64,000 bases of DNA from Nectonema munidae (GCA_030549495.1 JAUIRK010000627.1:124001-188000), one strand, 5' to 3'; counted from the first letter of the stretch, positions 27,501 to 35,571 are shown. Translations and numbers: made by a program. The notes: generated by a model from the letters alone, not told the origin.

Positions 27501-30500
27501 TATTAGAAAAAAGACATAAGGAATTACTAGTTTTTTTAGCATAAATTTATTGATCACGTTTTGAAATTCCGTAAATAAAAAAGTTGTCGTTTTCTCAAAA
27601 AAATATAATTATAAAAAAAACAACATAAAAGACAAAATAAACAAGAAAACAAAATAAATAAGTGAGGCTATGATCATATAGTGTATACTTTTAGGATGTG
27701 CATCGTTGAAATGTCGTATCACAGGACTGAAACTTATTTGAAAAAACAGGATAAAAAGACAAAAAAAATTTAAAAATTAGCTAATAATTAGTTTGTTAAA
27801 TACATATTTAGTTGAGTAGATAATTAAATAGAAATTATTTTAGTTTTCGGTGCTTCAAATCAGGAATGGAGATTTTGTATAAAAAAAGTTTTAAAAATTG
27901 TTAGTGTAAATGAAATAAAGATATATATCCATTTATGCTAAATATGCACAAAAGCGATGGGCAAAGCTGTAATCAATAGACTAAATCCAAACGCAATCTC
28001 TTAATCCAGTTTTCTGCCTTAAAACCACAAGAAGTTTTGTTGTTGCGCATCACGCCTTAACATACAAATGACATGGAGCAAGGATTGATAAAAACATAGA
28101 TAGTGTAAGTCACACGCGATTAGATCTTTTTTCCTCGCATACAAGTGACAAATGCTTGAATTGAATAAGTGAACTAATTATTATTTGTGTTTGAACTAAA
28201 CATTCAGGTGAGGTAAAGGTGTTGTTGTGCAGCAAAGATTAAAAATAGAACACTAGCCACACACATGCAAAAGCAAAGGCGTTTGCTGAAAGAAATACAC
28301 GCCAAACGCAGGAATCCAGGCCATGAATATAATAGGAGAGGGAGAGTACATGCTAAGAGACGACAGGTTATTTATGTTTATGATTATTCCTGTTCAATGG
28401 AATGCTGAACATAGACGTATCATCATTTTTTGACTTAAACCAGGAATACAATTAATTAACTCACATACATATCAGTTCTGGGAAGAAGAAAAATTTATTT
28501 TCGCGGAAAAAAAGGTAGCATGCAAGCAATTCAAAAATATCATTGAAAGAAATAGTACACGAAAATGATGTTAACTCGTTAACGCCCAGAGTCGACTATA
28601 CAAAAATAAAATCGTCTGCGTTTATCAAAACTCCCGTTAATGACCAGAATAATCAGACGATATCTAATGTAAAGCAGAAGATTTGTATTAAAGAGCTTTG
28701 ATAAACGCAGACGATTTCATTTTTGTAAAGTCGACTATAGTCGACATTGGGCGTTAACGGGTTAATACAAATCTTCTGCTTTACATTAGATATCGTCTGA
28801 TTATTCTGGTCGTTAACGGGTTAATGTGTGGACAATTTCAATCAAAAGGCAAAAGAGCGGCTGAATGAGATTTTTAAGTCACACAAAGTTCAAGCTATTA
28901 AAATTTGTTGATTTAATGCTTGTGTATTAAGTATTAAAACCGAATTTGGCATATAAATCCTTAATGAAAAAAACTACATCTTAAAAGATGATATCAAATT
29001 AAACAAATAAAGTTAAAACATGTTACAAATTTTAAAAAATGAAAGAACAAGTCATCAAAAATCAAGATGATATTTATAATAAATATAAAGCAAGTCGTGC
29101 TGTAAAGCCATCAAAAAGTTGGTAACTTTTCTTCAAACAATTATATAAGAGAAGAAAATAATATGAGTGTAAAAATATATAATGTAGTATATATGCGGCT
29201 CTCTCACCTTTTTCGAGATGCAGCCAATCACAATAGCCCTATTCTTATACCAGAAAACTATATGGAAAAAATAGTATAGTTTCCCGAAATAAGAATAGGA
29301 CTATTGTGATTAGCTGCATCTCGAAAAAGGCGAGGAAACCGCCATTACATATATATATTCAGTATATATTTTTACACTCATATTATTTCCTCTTTGTATA
29401 TTATTGTCTCAAGAAGCCTTGATGAGGCGGCGAATTATAGCGTTGTTATAAATTTTGATCAATAAAATTTTTTTACAATAACAGTTTACGTAATCAAAAA
29501 TCGTTTGATTTTGTTTATATTTTACAAATTATTTAAAAAAAATATGTTTTACTTTCATAAATATTATATAAGAATGATAAATTCTCATTTCAATGTACTT
29601 CAGGTCTCTTACTTCTCTAATACTACAATATTTGTACAATATAAACAATGAATAAAATTTGTGGGAAAAAAACATGACAAATGATTTTTTTAAAAAAACT
29701 GAAAATTTACTAAAAAAACTTTATTCGAAAGTAAAAATTTTAAAACATAACTTTACACTTTTTAGTTTAAAATGTAAAAAAAGCCTAAGAATAAATTATT
29801 GACATATGTGATATTAAATTAACAATAAAAATTTTGTATATTGAAATTTTAATAAAGAAATTTTTCTAATAAGGATAACGAATATTTGTTTTATACTTTT
29901 AACGATAACGAAGTTGTATATTTGAATAATGTAACGAAAGGGATAACACTACTCTTAGTACTAACAAATCCCAAGTATGATATCTGAGTGTTACGAAACA
30001 AAGCAAGAGACTTCTTACTTGTATTGAATGACGTAGCTGAATTGATAAGAGCGTGTCCCCGCAATCGATGCCTTCGTGGAAACCCTTCCAAAATAGATTG
30101 GTGGGCGCCATTTCAACGTTATCGAAGTGGAGGTAAAATTCAAGACTGTAGGACTTCCTGGAGGACTTGGCACTTCTAAAGAGTTAAATGATATTTCGTG
30201 ATTCGGCAAAAAGGCTACTTATACACAAGAAGAATAAATGCATCGTAGAAATTGAATTATTGATGAAAGTCGCCAAACTCTTGACATTAGTTAAGAATTT
30301 TTTACAGACCCAAAATGTATACTTTCACAATAACTTCCCAAAATCATCATCATCGGTTTAGACCAGTGTTTCTCAACGTGGTCTATGCGAATCCACAGGG
30401 GGTCCACAATATTTTTAGAAGTCCATATAAAAATATTTCACATTGGTGGGTCCATCAAATTTTGCAATGGGTCCAAATGAAAATGATTAAATCAAGTTCA

Positions 30501-33500
30501 AGAAGGCCTACACTAAACAACACATTTTTTGGAAAAAAAAATTTCACTTTTTGACAAATTTGATTTTATGAAATTTAGCTAATTTTTAAATAGAGGCAGA
30601 GTTAATAAAATATCAGCTTAATTTAGTAAAGAAATAAAAAAATATTGATTAAGAACGGCTTACTTATTCATATATTTTTTATAGATAAAACCATTATTCG
30701 TAGAAATAAGAAATATGAGGTCCACAAAAAAAGTGTTAAAAGGGTTCATAAGAGAAAAAAATCTTTTTTATCCCTAGGACTCCTTACACCAAAATATTTA
30801 TCATTCGGACCCGCCCACCATAAAACACTTACATTCTATCAAAGTTACGAAGAAAGTTTCATTCATTATTACGAGTTAAACTTCTTTTAAAGCAGTAGAT
30901 AAAATAATGTGCAGAAAATTCAACGGTATTTGCCAAATTTAGCCTCTTGATCAAACGAAAAAAGAGACCTCTTTCTTACTTTTTTTTCATTTACGGATAA
31001 AGAAAAAGACGCTTTTTAAAAATAAAGAAAATGATACTTCGGCCTATATTGATTACAAACTCTACTTATTATCAAAAATTAATGATTAAACGGAGTGTGT
31101 ATGTATTATAAAATTGAAACGAGAAAAATAGCTTTATTTTCTTTTTAAATATATAACTGCAATATTTTATGAGCGATTATAAATGATGCAAAAATGTTTG
31201 CTGACCCATAATAAAACCTTCACGGACCTCTAGGGGTACACGGACCACAGGTTGGAAACCATTGGTTTAGACTTTTAGGATGAAAGGGTCATTAAGAATA
31301 TCTTTCAATTAAAAATCTTAACATTTTTTTTATAAAAAAGAAATTTTTAACTCAGCCCTAAAAATTTTAATCTTTTTTCATTATATATAATGGCTAACAT
31401 TTAATGATCGTCTGAGAAAAAATCCTAGTATATTTAATAAAATCATTTCAATTCATTGTTTTATCATTTATTGCCTCACTTTTAGTTTCAAACGTGAAAA
31501 ACCCCGCCTGGACAAAGTATACACAAGAATAATTGAAAAATTCCAAATCTAAATTTAAAGCCAGCAAAATTAAAGAAGCCCACAAGGTTGGACATTGGGG
31601 TCCGTTAGGAGAAAGGAAGGAGGAGAGGTCATTTGATCTTAAATATTTAAACGATATATTTATTTCTTTCATAAATATAGAAAATTTTGGTTATAATATC
31701 ATTTTAATTGTAATCAAAATAAGTGATAAACTTAAATTTATGGAAATTTTCAATTTTAAATGGGTTCTAAATTCTTTTTCGGCGTACTCTTGATGATATA
31801 TCCGTACTTGTTTTAAAAATGGAACTTATCAAGAGCAAACTCGTTTAGAGTGCAAATTATTTTAAAAACATACGCTATTTGAGGAATAAGACCAGATTTT
31901 CTTAGCCTATAGTTATTGAAATAAACTTGAATCACTAAGATTTTTTAATGGATAGGTAATGAAAAACATCACACACGTCCTATTTATATTTATAACTATG
32001 TTACATTCATTTCCTTCTGTATTTTCAAAATAGGGCAGATTTGGAAAATTTGTTGCTCTTGTGGGCGGATAAAAAAAGTCAAAGGTTCAAAAAAGGAAGA
32101 GGATGATACTTGAAATCAACAATAAGTGAACAAATCATTTAAAAACATCAGAAAGGTATGAATGAATTTCTTATTCGTAATTTTTCTTTTCCGACGTTCA
32201 AGAAACTTCTCATCTCTTCTACTAAGCAATTTGATTAAAAACAGGGAATAAACTTTCAAATATCATTCATTTGATCATTTGTTAGTTTTCTTCTGTGCTC
32301 GACCATATTAATATTCATCCCACCAAAAATTTACTCAGAAAGATATAAACCATATTTATATATAGTTCATGTTAAGGGAGCAAATAGAGGGCGCGCAAAA
32401 AAACCATCTGCTCTCTTGCCTGACGAAAGAAGAAATTCTAATGACAACCAAAACTATAATTCTTGATAAAACAAACTCTATTATTTTCTCTTACATGATA
32501 TTCTTGAAAATTTTCAACATAATTCATCATCATCACATCACAGAAGTCAAGCTTTCTTCACTTTAAAATGAACATATTCTTTTAGTAATATAATTCTCCA
32601 AAACTAAATTTGAGGGTTTTTCAATAGTACAAAATCTTTTGAATAAAAAATACAAGGGAGCATATGAAGAACTTCCCCCTCCTCCCTTATTAGCTATAAG
32701 TGGTGGTTCTACATTCAAGATTATTTTAGGGTAGATATTCTTCAAAAGATGAAATAAATGGTGGTAGTACTTTAGGAGAATAATTATAAGGTATATGAAT
32801 GGGAGCTGCTTATTTCAAGCCATATATAAGAGCATTATTATAGTAAACAAGTTTTTGTAAAAAATTTTATTGATGAAACACAAATACTTAATCAGGATGT
32901 CTCAATATTATATTTCCTACTCATATACTTTCGCTCTCTCTCTCTACCTGTCTGAAGAAGCCTTGATGAAGCGAAATATCACATCCTAATCAAGTATTTG
33001 TGGTTCATCAATAAGGTTTTTTACTTAAACTTGTTTACTATATTTCCTTATAACTTTTTGATGGCTTGTAAGCACCAGTTTGTTTATAAGAGCATTATAT
33101 ACATAAAAAAGAAAGTGAAAACTTTAAATAATCAGCTTAAGTGATGTCCCCCACTGATCCTCAAATGGTTAAATAACTATTATAAACATAGAAATTGGTA
33201 ATAAATATTAGGAAACTAAATAACAATCTAAAACTAAGTAAGCTATCGACAGAATCGCATGTTTTTAGGGCCAAGAAAAAGAAATGAATGAAATATTATT
33301 ATCATTGGTAGAGATTGAATGTGGATTAATAGAGCGGGAATCGAGTTATTTTTGCAAAGTGTTTAAAGATAAAATTGGTGGTGATAAAGTTCTATCTGCT
33401 GTCTGTTGCATGAAATGCAGAGAGTGAAACGCGAAACGAGGATATGGCTGGCAATGAGGAAATGCGGTTGAAATTGGTGGTGGTGGTGGTGGTGGTGATT

Positions 33501-35571
33501 ACGAGCAAAGATGATAAAATGAAGTTTAAAGAGAAAATATGGAGCAATAAAATCATTATCATATCCCTCTCTGTGAACACGAGGAGTAGTTGTAGCAATG
33601 ATGATAATGATGAGGATAATAATTAGTGTGTACACAGGCATCATTCCTTGCAGTTAATGCAATTTTATTACCATTATTATTATTACCATTATTATTATTG
33701 TTAGGATGGAGTAGAAAAAAGTAAAAATACACAAAGAGTCTTACTTTTCACTCACTACCTATTATATTGTATGTTCTACGCATTATAAATTCTTTTCGTT
33801 GTGATAATGTAGAGAAACAAGTTTATGTTATATATCAGAAGGAATGAGATAAAAGACAGTATATAATAAATAAGTATACAAATATACAAAATAAGAAGCG
33901 TTTTCATAGGCGACATTTGGTTTCATAGACATTTAACAAGGAGAATCAAGGCAAGTTGGGGCTCGGCCCAAACCATCCCAGTCGGTATCTCCATTGGGGA
34001 ATATCACCCCCTCCCGCACAAGAGCTAAAATCAGAGTTAATTTTTAAAATATTTTTTTTTCTTAGCTAAAAAAATTGTATATTCTAGCGCTTCAAGATCA
34101 ATTCCAGTTTAGTTCAACAGAGAGAAAATTAATAATTTGAGCTTGGCACAGAGTTTTTAGCCTTTAAACGCTTATTTTCATTATTAGTGTCTTTATTATG
34201 ACTAATTTCATATTAGAAGTCGTTTTTATAACACCTTATATAAAAAATGATAATACAAAATTTTTGAGAGAAAAGCATTAAAAAATCGCCACACTTGTTT
34301 CCACTCAGGGCCCTTACATACAGGGATAGAGGGGGTATTGGCTCAGGAGCGACACTCCTTTAGGACGGCAAATATAAAAAAAATATATATATATACATAG
34401 AATACACATCAATTGTTAGAAATGAGAAAAAAACTTAAAATTTGCTATCAATTCTAATGCAAAATGAATTTTTACGATATCATTAATACCTTTGGTCATA
34501 GTATAACAAATCTGAAACCTGCCATTCATTTTGTAAAATTATTCTTTACAAATGGTGTTTGAATTTCGTTAATGATAAACGATTTAATATTATTCAAGAG
34601 TAGCGCTTGGGGGAGGGGGCTTTACTAAAACTTTTGTCCATATAGACTATAGAGGCGCTGCTTCAACTCTCTTCCGAAATTTCAATCATGTCGACACTTG
34701 AGCAAAATTTTAGAATTCAACTTTTAAGAGCTAGTTTGCTGAACCTTGCAAAGTTGAACCAGTTTATAGCATCATCACTTTCAAGTGACACATATGATTT
34801 CTTCTAATCAATTACTTAAGCTGGCCCGCTTATTCTGGGATGAAATCGATTAAAATCTTATTATTGCTTATTTCTCGTAAAACCTTCTAATTTTTTTATA
34901 ATCAAACTATAGATAGGGTTATTTATTATCATGCCGGTGGTCAGACTCCAAAAACAGGGGGATAAATAGGATTCCAAGAAAAGGGCGGGCTATTAGAAAG
35001 CATTCAAAATTATATATATAAAGGCAGTTCCAGTCGTTGAGCCCACTTTGACTCCACCCTTTCTCATAATCAACAGGTGTGAGCATAATATTATATTCGA
35101 TTGTAAACATTTGACCAAGTGAAAAAATTTAGTAAAAATGGAAAAATGACCAACTCGTAAAAATAGGATTACCAACCATTATTCCAGCCAGTTGAAGAAC
35201 AAGAATCAAAACATTAAATATAAAAGTATCCATACCTTGGAATACAACATCGGTAGATTTGCTATATCGTTCAGTTGTCTCCCCAGAGTAAACTAGGGTG
35301 CATGTGTAAACGCCAGAATTTGCTTCTGTTGCATTAACAAGCTGTAAGGAGTTTTCTTCGATTAAAAAGCGGAAATTTTTGCCAGCGTAGACAAAGGTCG
35401 AGGGGGTTTTTATAAATGTTCTGTTAGTAGAATCAAAACTAAGAAGGAGCTTATTGTCTTTTTTCCAAATTATTTGAGAAACTGTTCTTGCTTCTTCGTT
35501 AGCGGCGCTCCCAGGACAAAAAACTTTGAAGGTCGTATACGGATAAAATAAAAAAGTTGCTTCATATTCAT
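423..35571 (-). CDS. Ig plus four FN3 cell-surface receptor/adhesion protein, partial gene of eight exons
   Basis: Eight minus-strand exons join with matching splice phases into 527 open residues: Ig (about 1-112), FN3-1 (113-219), FN3-2 (220-313), FN3-3 (314-422) and FN3-4 (423-527). Each FN3 shows the early Trp (LKWRPP, LSWKPP, ITWQKP, IYWQSP) and a late Tyr-containing strand (RYTLKILAKN, YHLYIKALN, YQIQVSAYT, KYFFRIAGV). Introns between domains are phase 1, as is usual for shuffled extracellular modules. No signal peptide, membrane segment or cytoplasmic domain is visible, so both ends lie in unseen exons. Ig followed by several FN3 repeats occurs in receptor tyrosine phosphatases (Ptp99A/LAR types), contactins, sidekick and Dscam relatives; I cannot choose among them. 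N-glycosylation sequons (NVTS, NFTS, NISS, NVTV) fit an extracellular location. Introns of 12.7 and 10.3 kb hold most of the mobile elements in the left half. Confidence 0.85.
550..2653 (-). other. intron of the Ig-FN3 gene
   Basis: The AT-rich intron between the two halves of FN3-4. It holds a short GA microsatellite next to the acceptor (about 576-592) and a short element at 2123-2231 with CCCTTT...AAAGGG ends and TTAA on its left only. No other coding signal was seen. Confidence 0.6.
2123..2231. mobile_element. possible TTAA-type MITE remnant
   Basis: TTAA is followed by CCCTTTCATGCATT, and about 110 bases later comes the inverse, TGCGTGCAAAGGG. These ends resemble the TTAACCC-type MITEs at 26.3, 28.6 and 37.4 kb. 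The right-hand TTAA is absent (gatag follows), so the copy is degraded or the resemblance is partial. Confidence 0.35.
2654..2841 (-). CDS. exon: FN3-4, first half
   Basis: The exon has 188 bases between acceptor tgaatcatttag and donor GTG|gtatgt, phase 1 in and phase 0 out. It encodes GPNAPTNVTVINATS, AYIYWQSP and HYIISFRPS, the A to C' strands of an FN3 domain. A longer open frame runs through both splice sites, but only this part resembles FN3. Confidence 0.83.
4093..4226. repeat. dispersed repeat, copy 1 (also at 23729-23865)
   Basis: About 135 bases match 23729-23865 closely, starting near gtcgatgctgaataaatg and running through cttattacac, tattatgggtcgcgatgcaa and tttgaaaaaggctg. The gggtcgc and gaaaaaggctg strings resemble the ends of hAT non-autonomous elements, but no pair of termini or target duplication was found here. 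Confidence 0.6.
8082..8572. mobile_element. hAT-like non-autonomous element
   Basis: The left end CAAGGGTGTCAAACAT and right end GTTTGACACATCTG form imperfect inverted termini of the CAGGGGTGTCAAAC type typical of hAT elements. Flanks acatatgg and gcctatgg agree at six of eight positions, a plausible eroded 8-bp target duplication. The interior has a 135-codon minus-strand open frame that resembles nothing I know. Confidence 0.45.
10401..10568. repeat. 42-bp minisatellite, four units
   Basis: Four consecutive 42-base units start at 10401, 10443, 10485 and 10527, each of the form ttcgccccattattttcata then agacagttcgtcccatggac. Because 42 is a multiple of three the array is open in frame (repeating HYFHKTxxxMDNS), which explains a 76-codon open frame here; I do not regard it as a gene. 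It directly precedes the 1.3-kb repeat at 10578. Confidence 0.9.
10578..11874. mobile_element. 1.3-kb repeat with hAT-type right end, copy 1
   Basis: This segment matches 46160-47456 nearly base for base in the same orientation, apart from a 24-base G run and scattered small differences. The right end, gaggatgtgcgctcctg, is the inverse of the CAGGGGCGCACATCC terminus seen at 45836, 19083 and 25136. No matching left terminus is present, so this copy is 5'-truncated. It contains a coding-like stretch at 10973-11191. Confidence 0.7.
11971..12141. repeat. palindrome P1 with central stem-loop
   Basis: Arms of about 55 bases, with only a few mismatches, run from tataacaaatataaaaaa through ggacactttattgatgattt on the left and their inverse on the right. 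The centre carries ggctttgaaaaaggag, tttata, ctccgaaactag, a short perfect stem (GGAG/CTCC) followed by GAAAC. Compare the palindromes at 32839 and 62165. Confidence 0.7.
13156..13251 (-). CDS. exon: FN3-3, second half
   Basis: The exon has 96 bases after a 60-base intron (acceptor ttcaaaatag) and encodes EPYSAYQIQVSAYTNSLKG, the F strand of FN3-3. The donor, GAGG|gttttt, is weak; the choice rests on phase 1 agreement with the exon at 2841, the joint reading TDIEGPNAPTNV. Confidence 0.8.
13312..13686 (-). CDS. exon: FN3-2 second half and FN3-3 first half
   Basis: A 375-base exon (acceptor tatttaatag, donor TTGG|gtaaac), phase 1 in and out. It completes FN3-2 with KEYHLYIKALNTFGSGPAA and starts FN3-3 with GIPGPPTKFRILE, RILITWQKP and LLGYIVYCTD. 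It spans the boundary between two FN3 domains without an intron, unlike the other domain boundaries of this gene, suggesting intron loss there. Confidence 0.9.
14265..14610. mobile_element. hAT MITE, ATGTATCGGAT family, copy 1
   Basis: The inverted termini are TAGAGATGTATCGGATGTG and ATATCCGATACATCTCTG. Flanks atttgttc (14257-14264) and atttgtac (14611-14618) form an 8-bp target duplication with one mismatch, as expected of hAT. The interior repeats GGATGTGGATG/GCATCCG-like subterminal words on both sides. A second copy, inverted, lies at 48823-49203. Confidence 0.8.
15029..15124 (+). mobile_element. tRNA-derived SINE, truncated copy
   Basis: It matches the 17779 copy from gctattttggatgaatttac through the A-box-like TTAGTAAGGTTGG to ggatttcgag, then diverges before the B box. 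It is a 3'-truncated copy. Confidence 0.6.
15597..15735 (+). mobile_element. tRNA-derived SINE, degenerate copy
   Basis: It shares GTAAACTTGGTTGGATACT, caaggtgttgggttcaattc and catcaagcctgctttcctca with the other copies. The B box is degenerate (GGTTCAATTC instead of GGTTCGATTC), so this is probably an old inactive copy. Confidence 0.65.
16906..17043 (-). CDS. exon: FN3-2, first half
   Basis: The exon begins after ctgaaaag-side acceptor ttttcag and ends at TTGC|gtaata, 138 bases, phase 1 at both ends. It reads VPSLPPVSLSVHN, SNSLKLSWKPP and PLTGYFLKIVKL, a textbook FN3 A-to-C strand region. It is separated from the preceding exon by only 66 bases. Confidence 0.87.
17110..17273 (-). CDS. exon: FN3-1, second half
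   Basis: Acceptor tttctttaag and donor GACG|gtattc bound 164 bases (phase 2 in, phase 1 out). The translation contains QITNLNPNTRYTLKILAKN, the signature L-x-P-x-T-x-Y pattern of FN3 strands E-F, then FGVSEPSSDSASVRT. It follows the exon at 30175-30019 across a 12.7-kb intron that contains an LTR-kin fossil and many other repeats. Confidence 0.88.
17779..17937 (+). mobile_element. tRNA-derived SINE, best-preserved copy
   Basis: An A-box-like TTAGTAAGGTTTGC at about 17837 and a perfect RNA polymerase III B box GGTTCGATTCC at 17882-17892 lie at tRNA-like spacing, followed by gcatcaagcttactttcctc. Three other copies in this window share the same body. The sequence does not fold as a complete tRNA gene, so I call it a SINE. 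Confidence 0.75.
17947..18086 (-). mobile_element. GTCGGAGT-type repeat, hAT-like, copy 1
   Basis: Read on the minus strand it begins CCAGTGTTGGGAAGTCAGAG and continues with runs of the GAGTCGG / GGAGTTGGAGTCGG word. A second copy in the other orientation is at 25743-25928, and a fragment lies near 50785. The CAGTGTTGGGA terminus is of hAT type; the other end is unclear. Confidence 0.45.
19083..19150. mobile_element. isolated hAT terminus (CAGGGGCGCACATCC)
   Basis: CAGGGGCGCACATCC is followed by ttaaaattttggaggggggc, the same terminus and subterminal G-rich block as in the 45836 element. No partner end was found, so it is a fragment. Confidence 0.5.
19456..22290 (+). mobile_element. fossil LTR-kin retroelement with gag-like, RT and RNase H parts
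   Basis: Direct repeats of about 65 bases bound the element (19456-19519 and 22226-22290), each starting ACGCTATATAAGC, a TATA-box-like start. Between them, in order, are a gag-like region (about 19.58-20.15 kb), an acidic linker (about 20.2-20.9 kb), a reverse transcriptase region (about 21.2-21.75 kb; DIANAFYDIRI, NRLPMGANFAPG) and an RNase H region (about 21.88-22.2 kb; IFVDATENAIGIA). I saw no integrase or protease. The RT fits an LTR-type or DIRS-like lineage better than LINE, but I cannot place it further. An AATAAA lies downstream near 22.36 kb. The coding potential is broken in several places; near-identical end repeats suggest a moderately young insertion. Confidence 0.75.
22440..23010 (+). 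mobile_element. hAT transposase remnant (SCAND3/ZBED-like)
   Basis: Plus-strand words in order match domesticated and active hAT transposases of the SCAND3/ZBED5 type: QIDETMDAANLTQPCVYVQY (family: LDESTDVANLAQLCVFVRY), KTIPDELKNVFNEVIKTVYF and IKANASN, then NVRWLSKG (family: TEVRWLSRGKVL). Several stops and shifts separate them, so it is an old inactive copy. No termini were found. Confidence 0.7.
23729..23865. repeat. dispersed repeat, copy 2 (also at 4093-4226)
   Basis: Close match to 4093-4226 in the same orientation. The copy ends at tttgaaaaaggctg, immediately before the hAT-type terminus at 23868. Confidence 0.6.
23868..23960. mobile_element. isolated hAT left end (CAGGGGTTCTCAAAG)
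   Basis: CAGGGGTTCTCAAAGTGCTC after ctctagac is the classic left terminus of hAT/Charlie-type elements. The matching right end is not present within the next kilobase, so the element is truncated. Confidence 0.5.
25136..25200. mobile_element. isolated hAT terminus (CAGAGGCGCACATCC)
   Basis: CAGAGGCGCACATCCTCAAA is followed by the same gggcgaac-tttt-ataattttcaaaattta stretch as at 19083. It is a fragment without a partner end. Confidence 0.45.
25743..25928 (+). mobile_element. GTCGGAGT-type repeat, hAT-like, copy 2
   Basis: It starts gggtgcggattccgtgtccg, includes ggagttggagtcggtatcta and ends ctgcaaccctgg. It is related to the inverted copy at 17947-18086. Termini are eroded and no clear target duplication is visible. 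Confidence 0.45.
26321..26456. mobile_element. TTAA-flanked MITE, copy A
   Basis: TTAA occurs at both ends (26321-26324 and 26453-26456), enclosing CCCATTTACGGCCAATG and its inverse TTGGCCTTAATGGG. TTAA duplication and CCC...GGG ends are the hallmarks of piggyBac-type (Looper-like) elements. The interior holds the CGTCTGC word three times (26372-26432). Confidence 0.75.
28571..28824. mobile_element. nested palindromic TTAA MITEs, copy B
   Basis: The outer unit 28571-28765 runs from TTAACTCGTTAACGCCCA to TGGGCGTTAACGGGTTAA. A partial second unit ends at TTAA 28821-28824. A 49-base stretch (gaccagaataatcagacgat onwards, 28640-28688) recurs perfectly inverted at 28764-28815, and a second inverted pair is gtcgactata/tatagtcgac. 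The CGTCTGC word recurs as in copies A and C. Confidence 0.75.
29151..29395. repeat. 245-base palindrome P4
   Basis: The outer arms aataatatgagtgtaaaaat and inner arms cgagatgcagccaatcacaa (continuing into tagccctattctta) are repeated in inverse on the right, with a loop of about 35 bases near 29270. Inner arm identity is nearly perfect over 34 bases. It could be a foldback MITE; I saw no target duplication. Confidence 0.75.
29406..29475. repeat. half copy of the GAAGAAGCC stem-loop repeat
   Basis: CAAGAAGCCTTGATGAGGCG is followed by gcgaattatagcg and then gatcaataaaatttt, the core and right arm found in the palindromes at 32839 and 62165. A matching left arm is missing; the P4 palindrome may have replaced it. 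Confidence 0.5.
30019..30175 (-). CDS. exon: FN3-1, first half
   Basis: Acceptor aactctttag and donor CAA|gtaag bound 157 bases, entering in phase 1 and leaving in phase 2. It encodes VPSPPGSPTVLNFTS, then TSITLKWRPP with the conserved FN3 Trp, and ends VIQYN once joined. The unusual phase 2 exit is matched exactly by the exon at 17273, which supplies the last base of the Asn codon. The segment between Trp and the C strand is longer than typical for FN3. Confidence 0.85.
30364..31264. mobile_element. hAT element with perfect 8-bp target duplication
   Basis: The left terminus CAGTGTTTCTCAACGTGGTC and right terminus GGTTGGAAACCATTG are inverted versions of the hAT CAGTGGTTCTCAACC end. gtttagac flanks both sides exactly (30356-30363 and 31265-31272). 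At 901 bases with no transposase signature it is non-autonomous. It shares terminal and subterminal words (gggtcca, ggaccac) with the element at 41506. Confidence 0.88.
32839..33042. repeat. palindrome P2 with central stem-loop
   Basis: Arms of about 60 bases: tatagtaaacaagttt, then ttattgatgaa, then cacaaatactt, then aggatgt, matched by their inverse on the right with few differences. The centre has CTGAAGAAGCCTTGATGAAG followed by CGAAATATC. A CT microsatellite (32936-32943) lies in the loop. Confidence 0.75.
33474..33497. repeat. TGG trinucleotide microsatellite
   Basis: Eight consecutive TGG units. They produce His-rich or Val-rich artificial open frames on the two strands. Confidence 0.9.
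35236..35571 (-). CDS. exon: immunoglobulin domain
   Basis: Acceptor tttttaag before 35571 and donor AAG|gtatgg at 35235 enclose 336 bases, phase 1 at both ends. The translation is a complete Ig-like domain: first Cys in KVFCPGSA, Trp in QIIWKKDNK, and the second Cys in ANSGVYTCTLVY, the usual D-S-x-Y-x-C turn with Asn in place of Asp. The end, DVVFQ, runs directly into the VPSPPG start of the first FN3. It is the most upstream exon I can support; a leader exon must lie at higher coordinates. Confidence 0.85.

Larger units (their letters stand above)
17274..30018 (-). other. 12.7-kb intron of the Ig-FN3 gene
   Basis: The intron splits FN3-1. It contains a SINE, two GTCGGAGT-type repeats, hAT ends, an LTR-kin fossil, a hAT transposase fragment, TTAA MITEs and a large palindrome. 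Stretches at 24.4-25.1, 25.2-25.7 and 26.5-28.5 kb are AT-rich with nothing I can identify, including a 116-codon open frame at 27032-27382 with no recognisable domain. Confidence 0.6.
30176..35235 (-). other. 5-kb intron of the Ig-FN3 gene
   Basis: It contains a 901-base hAT element, palindrome P2 and a TGG microsatellite. The 31.3-32.8 and 33.7-35.2 kb parts are AT-rich; a locally GC-richer piece at about 33950-34020 shows no open frame I can assign. Confidence 0.6.

Noticed and set aside
33363-33644. His-rich open frame
   Set aside because: Generated by a TGG microsatellite on the opposite strand.
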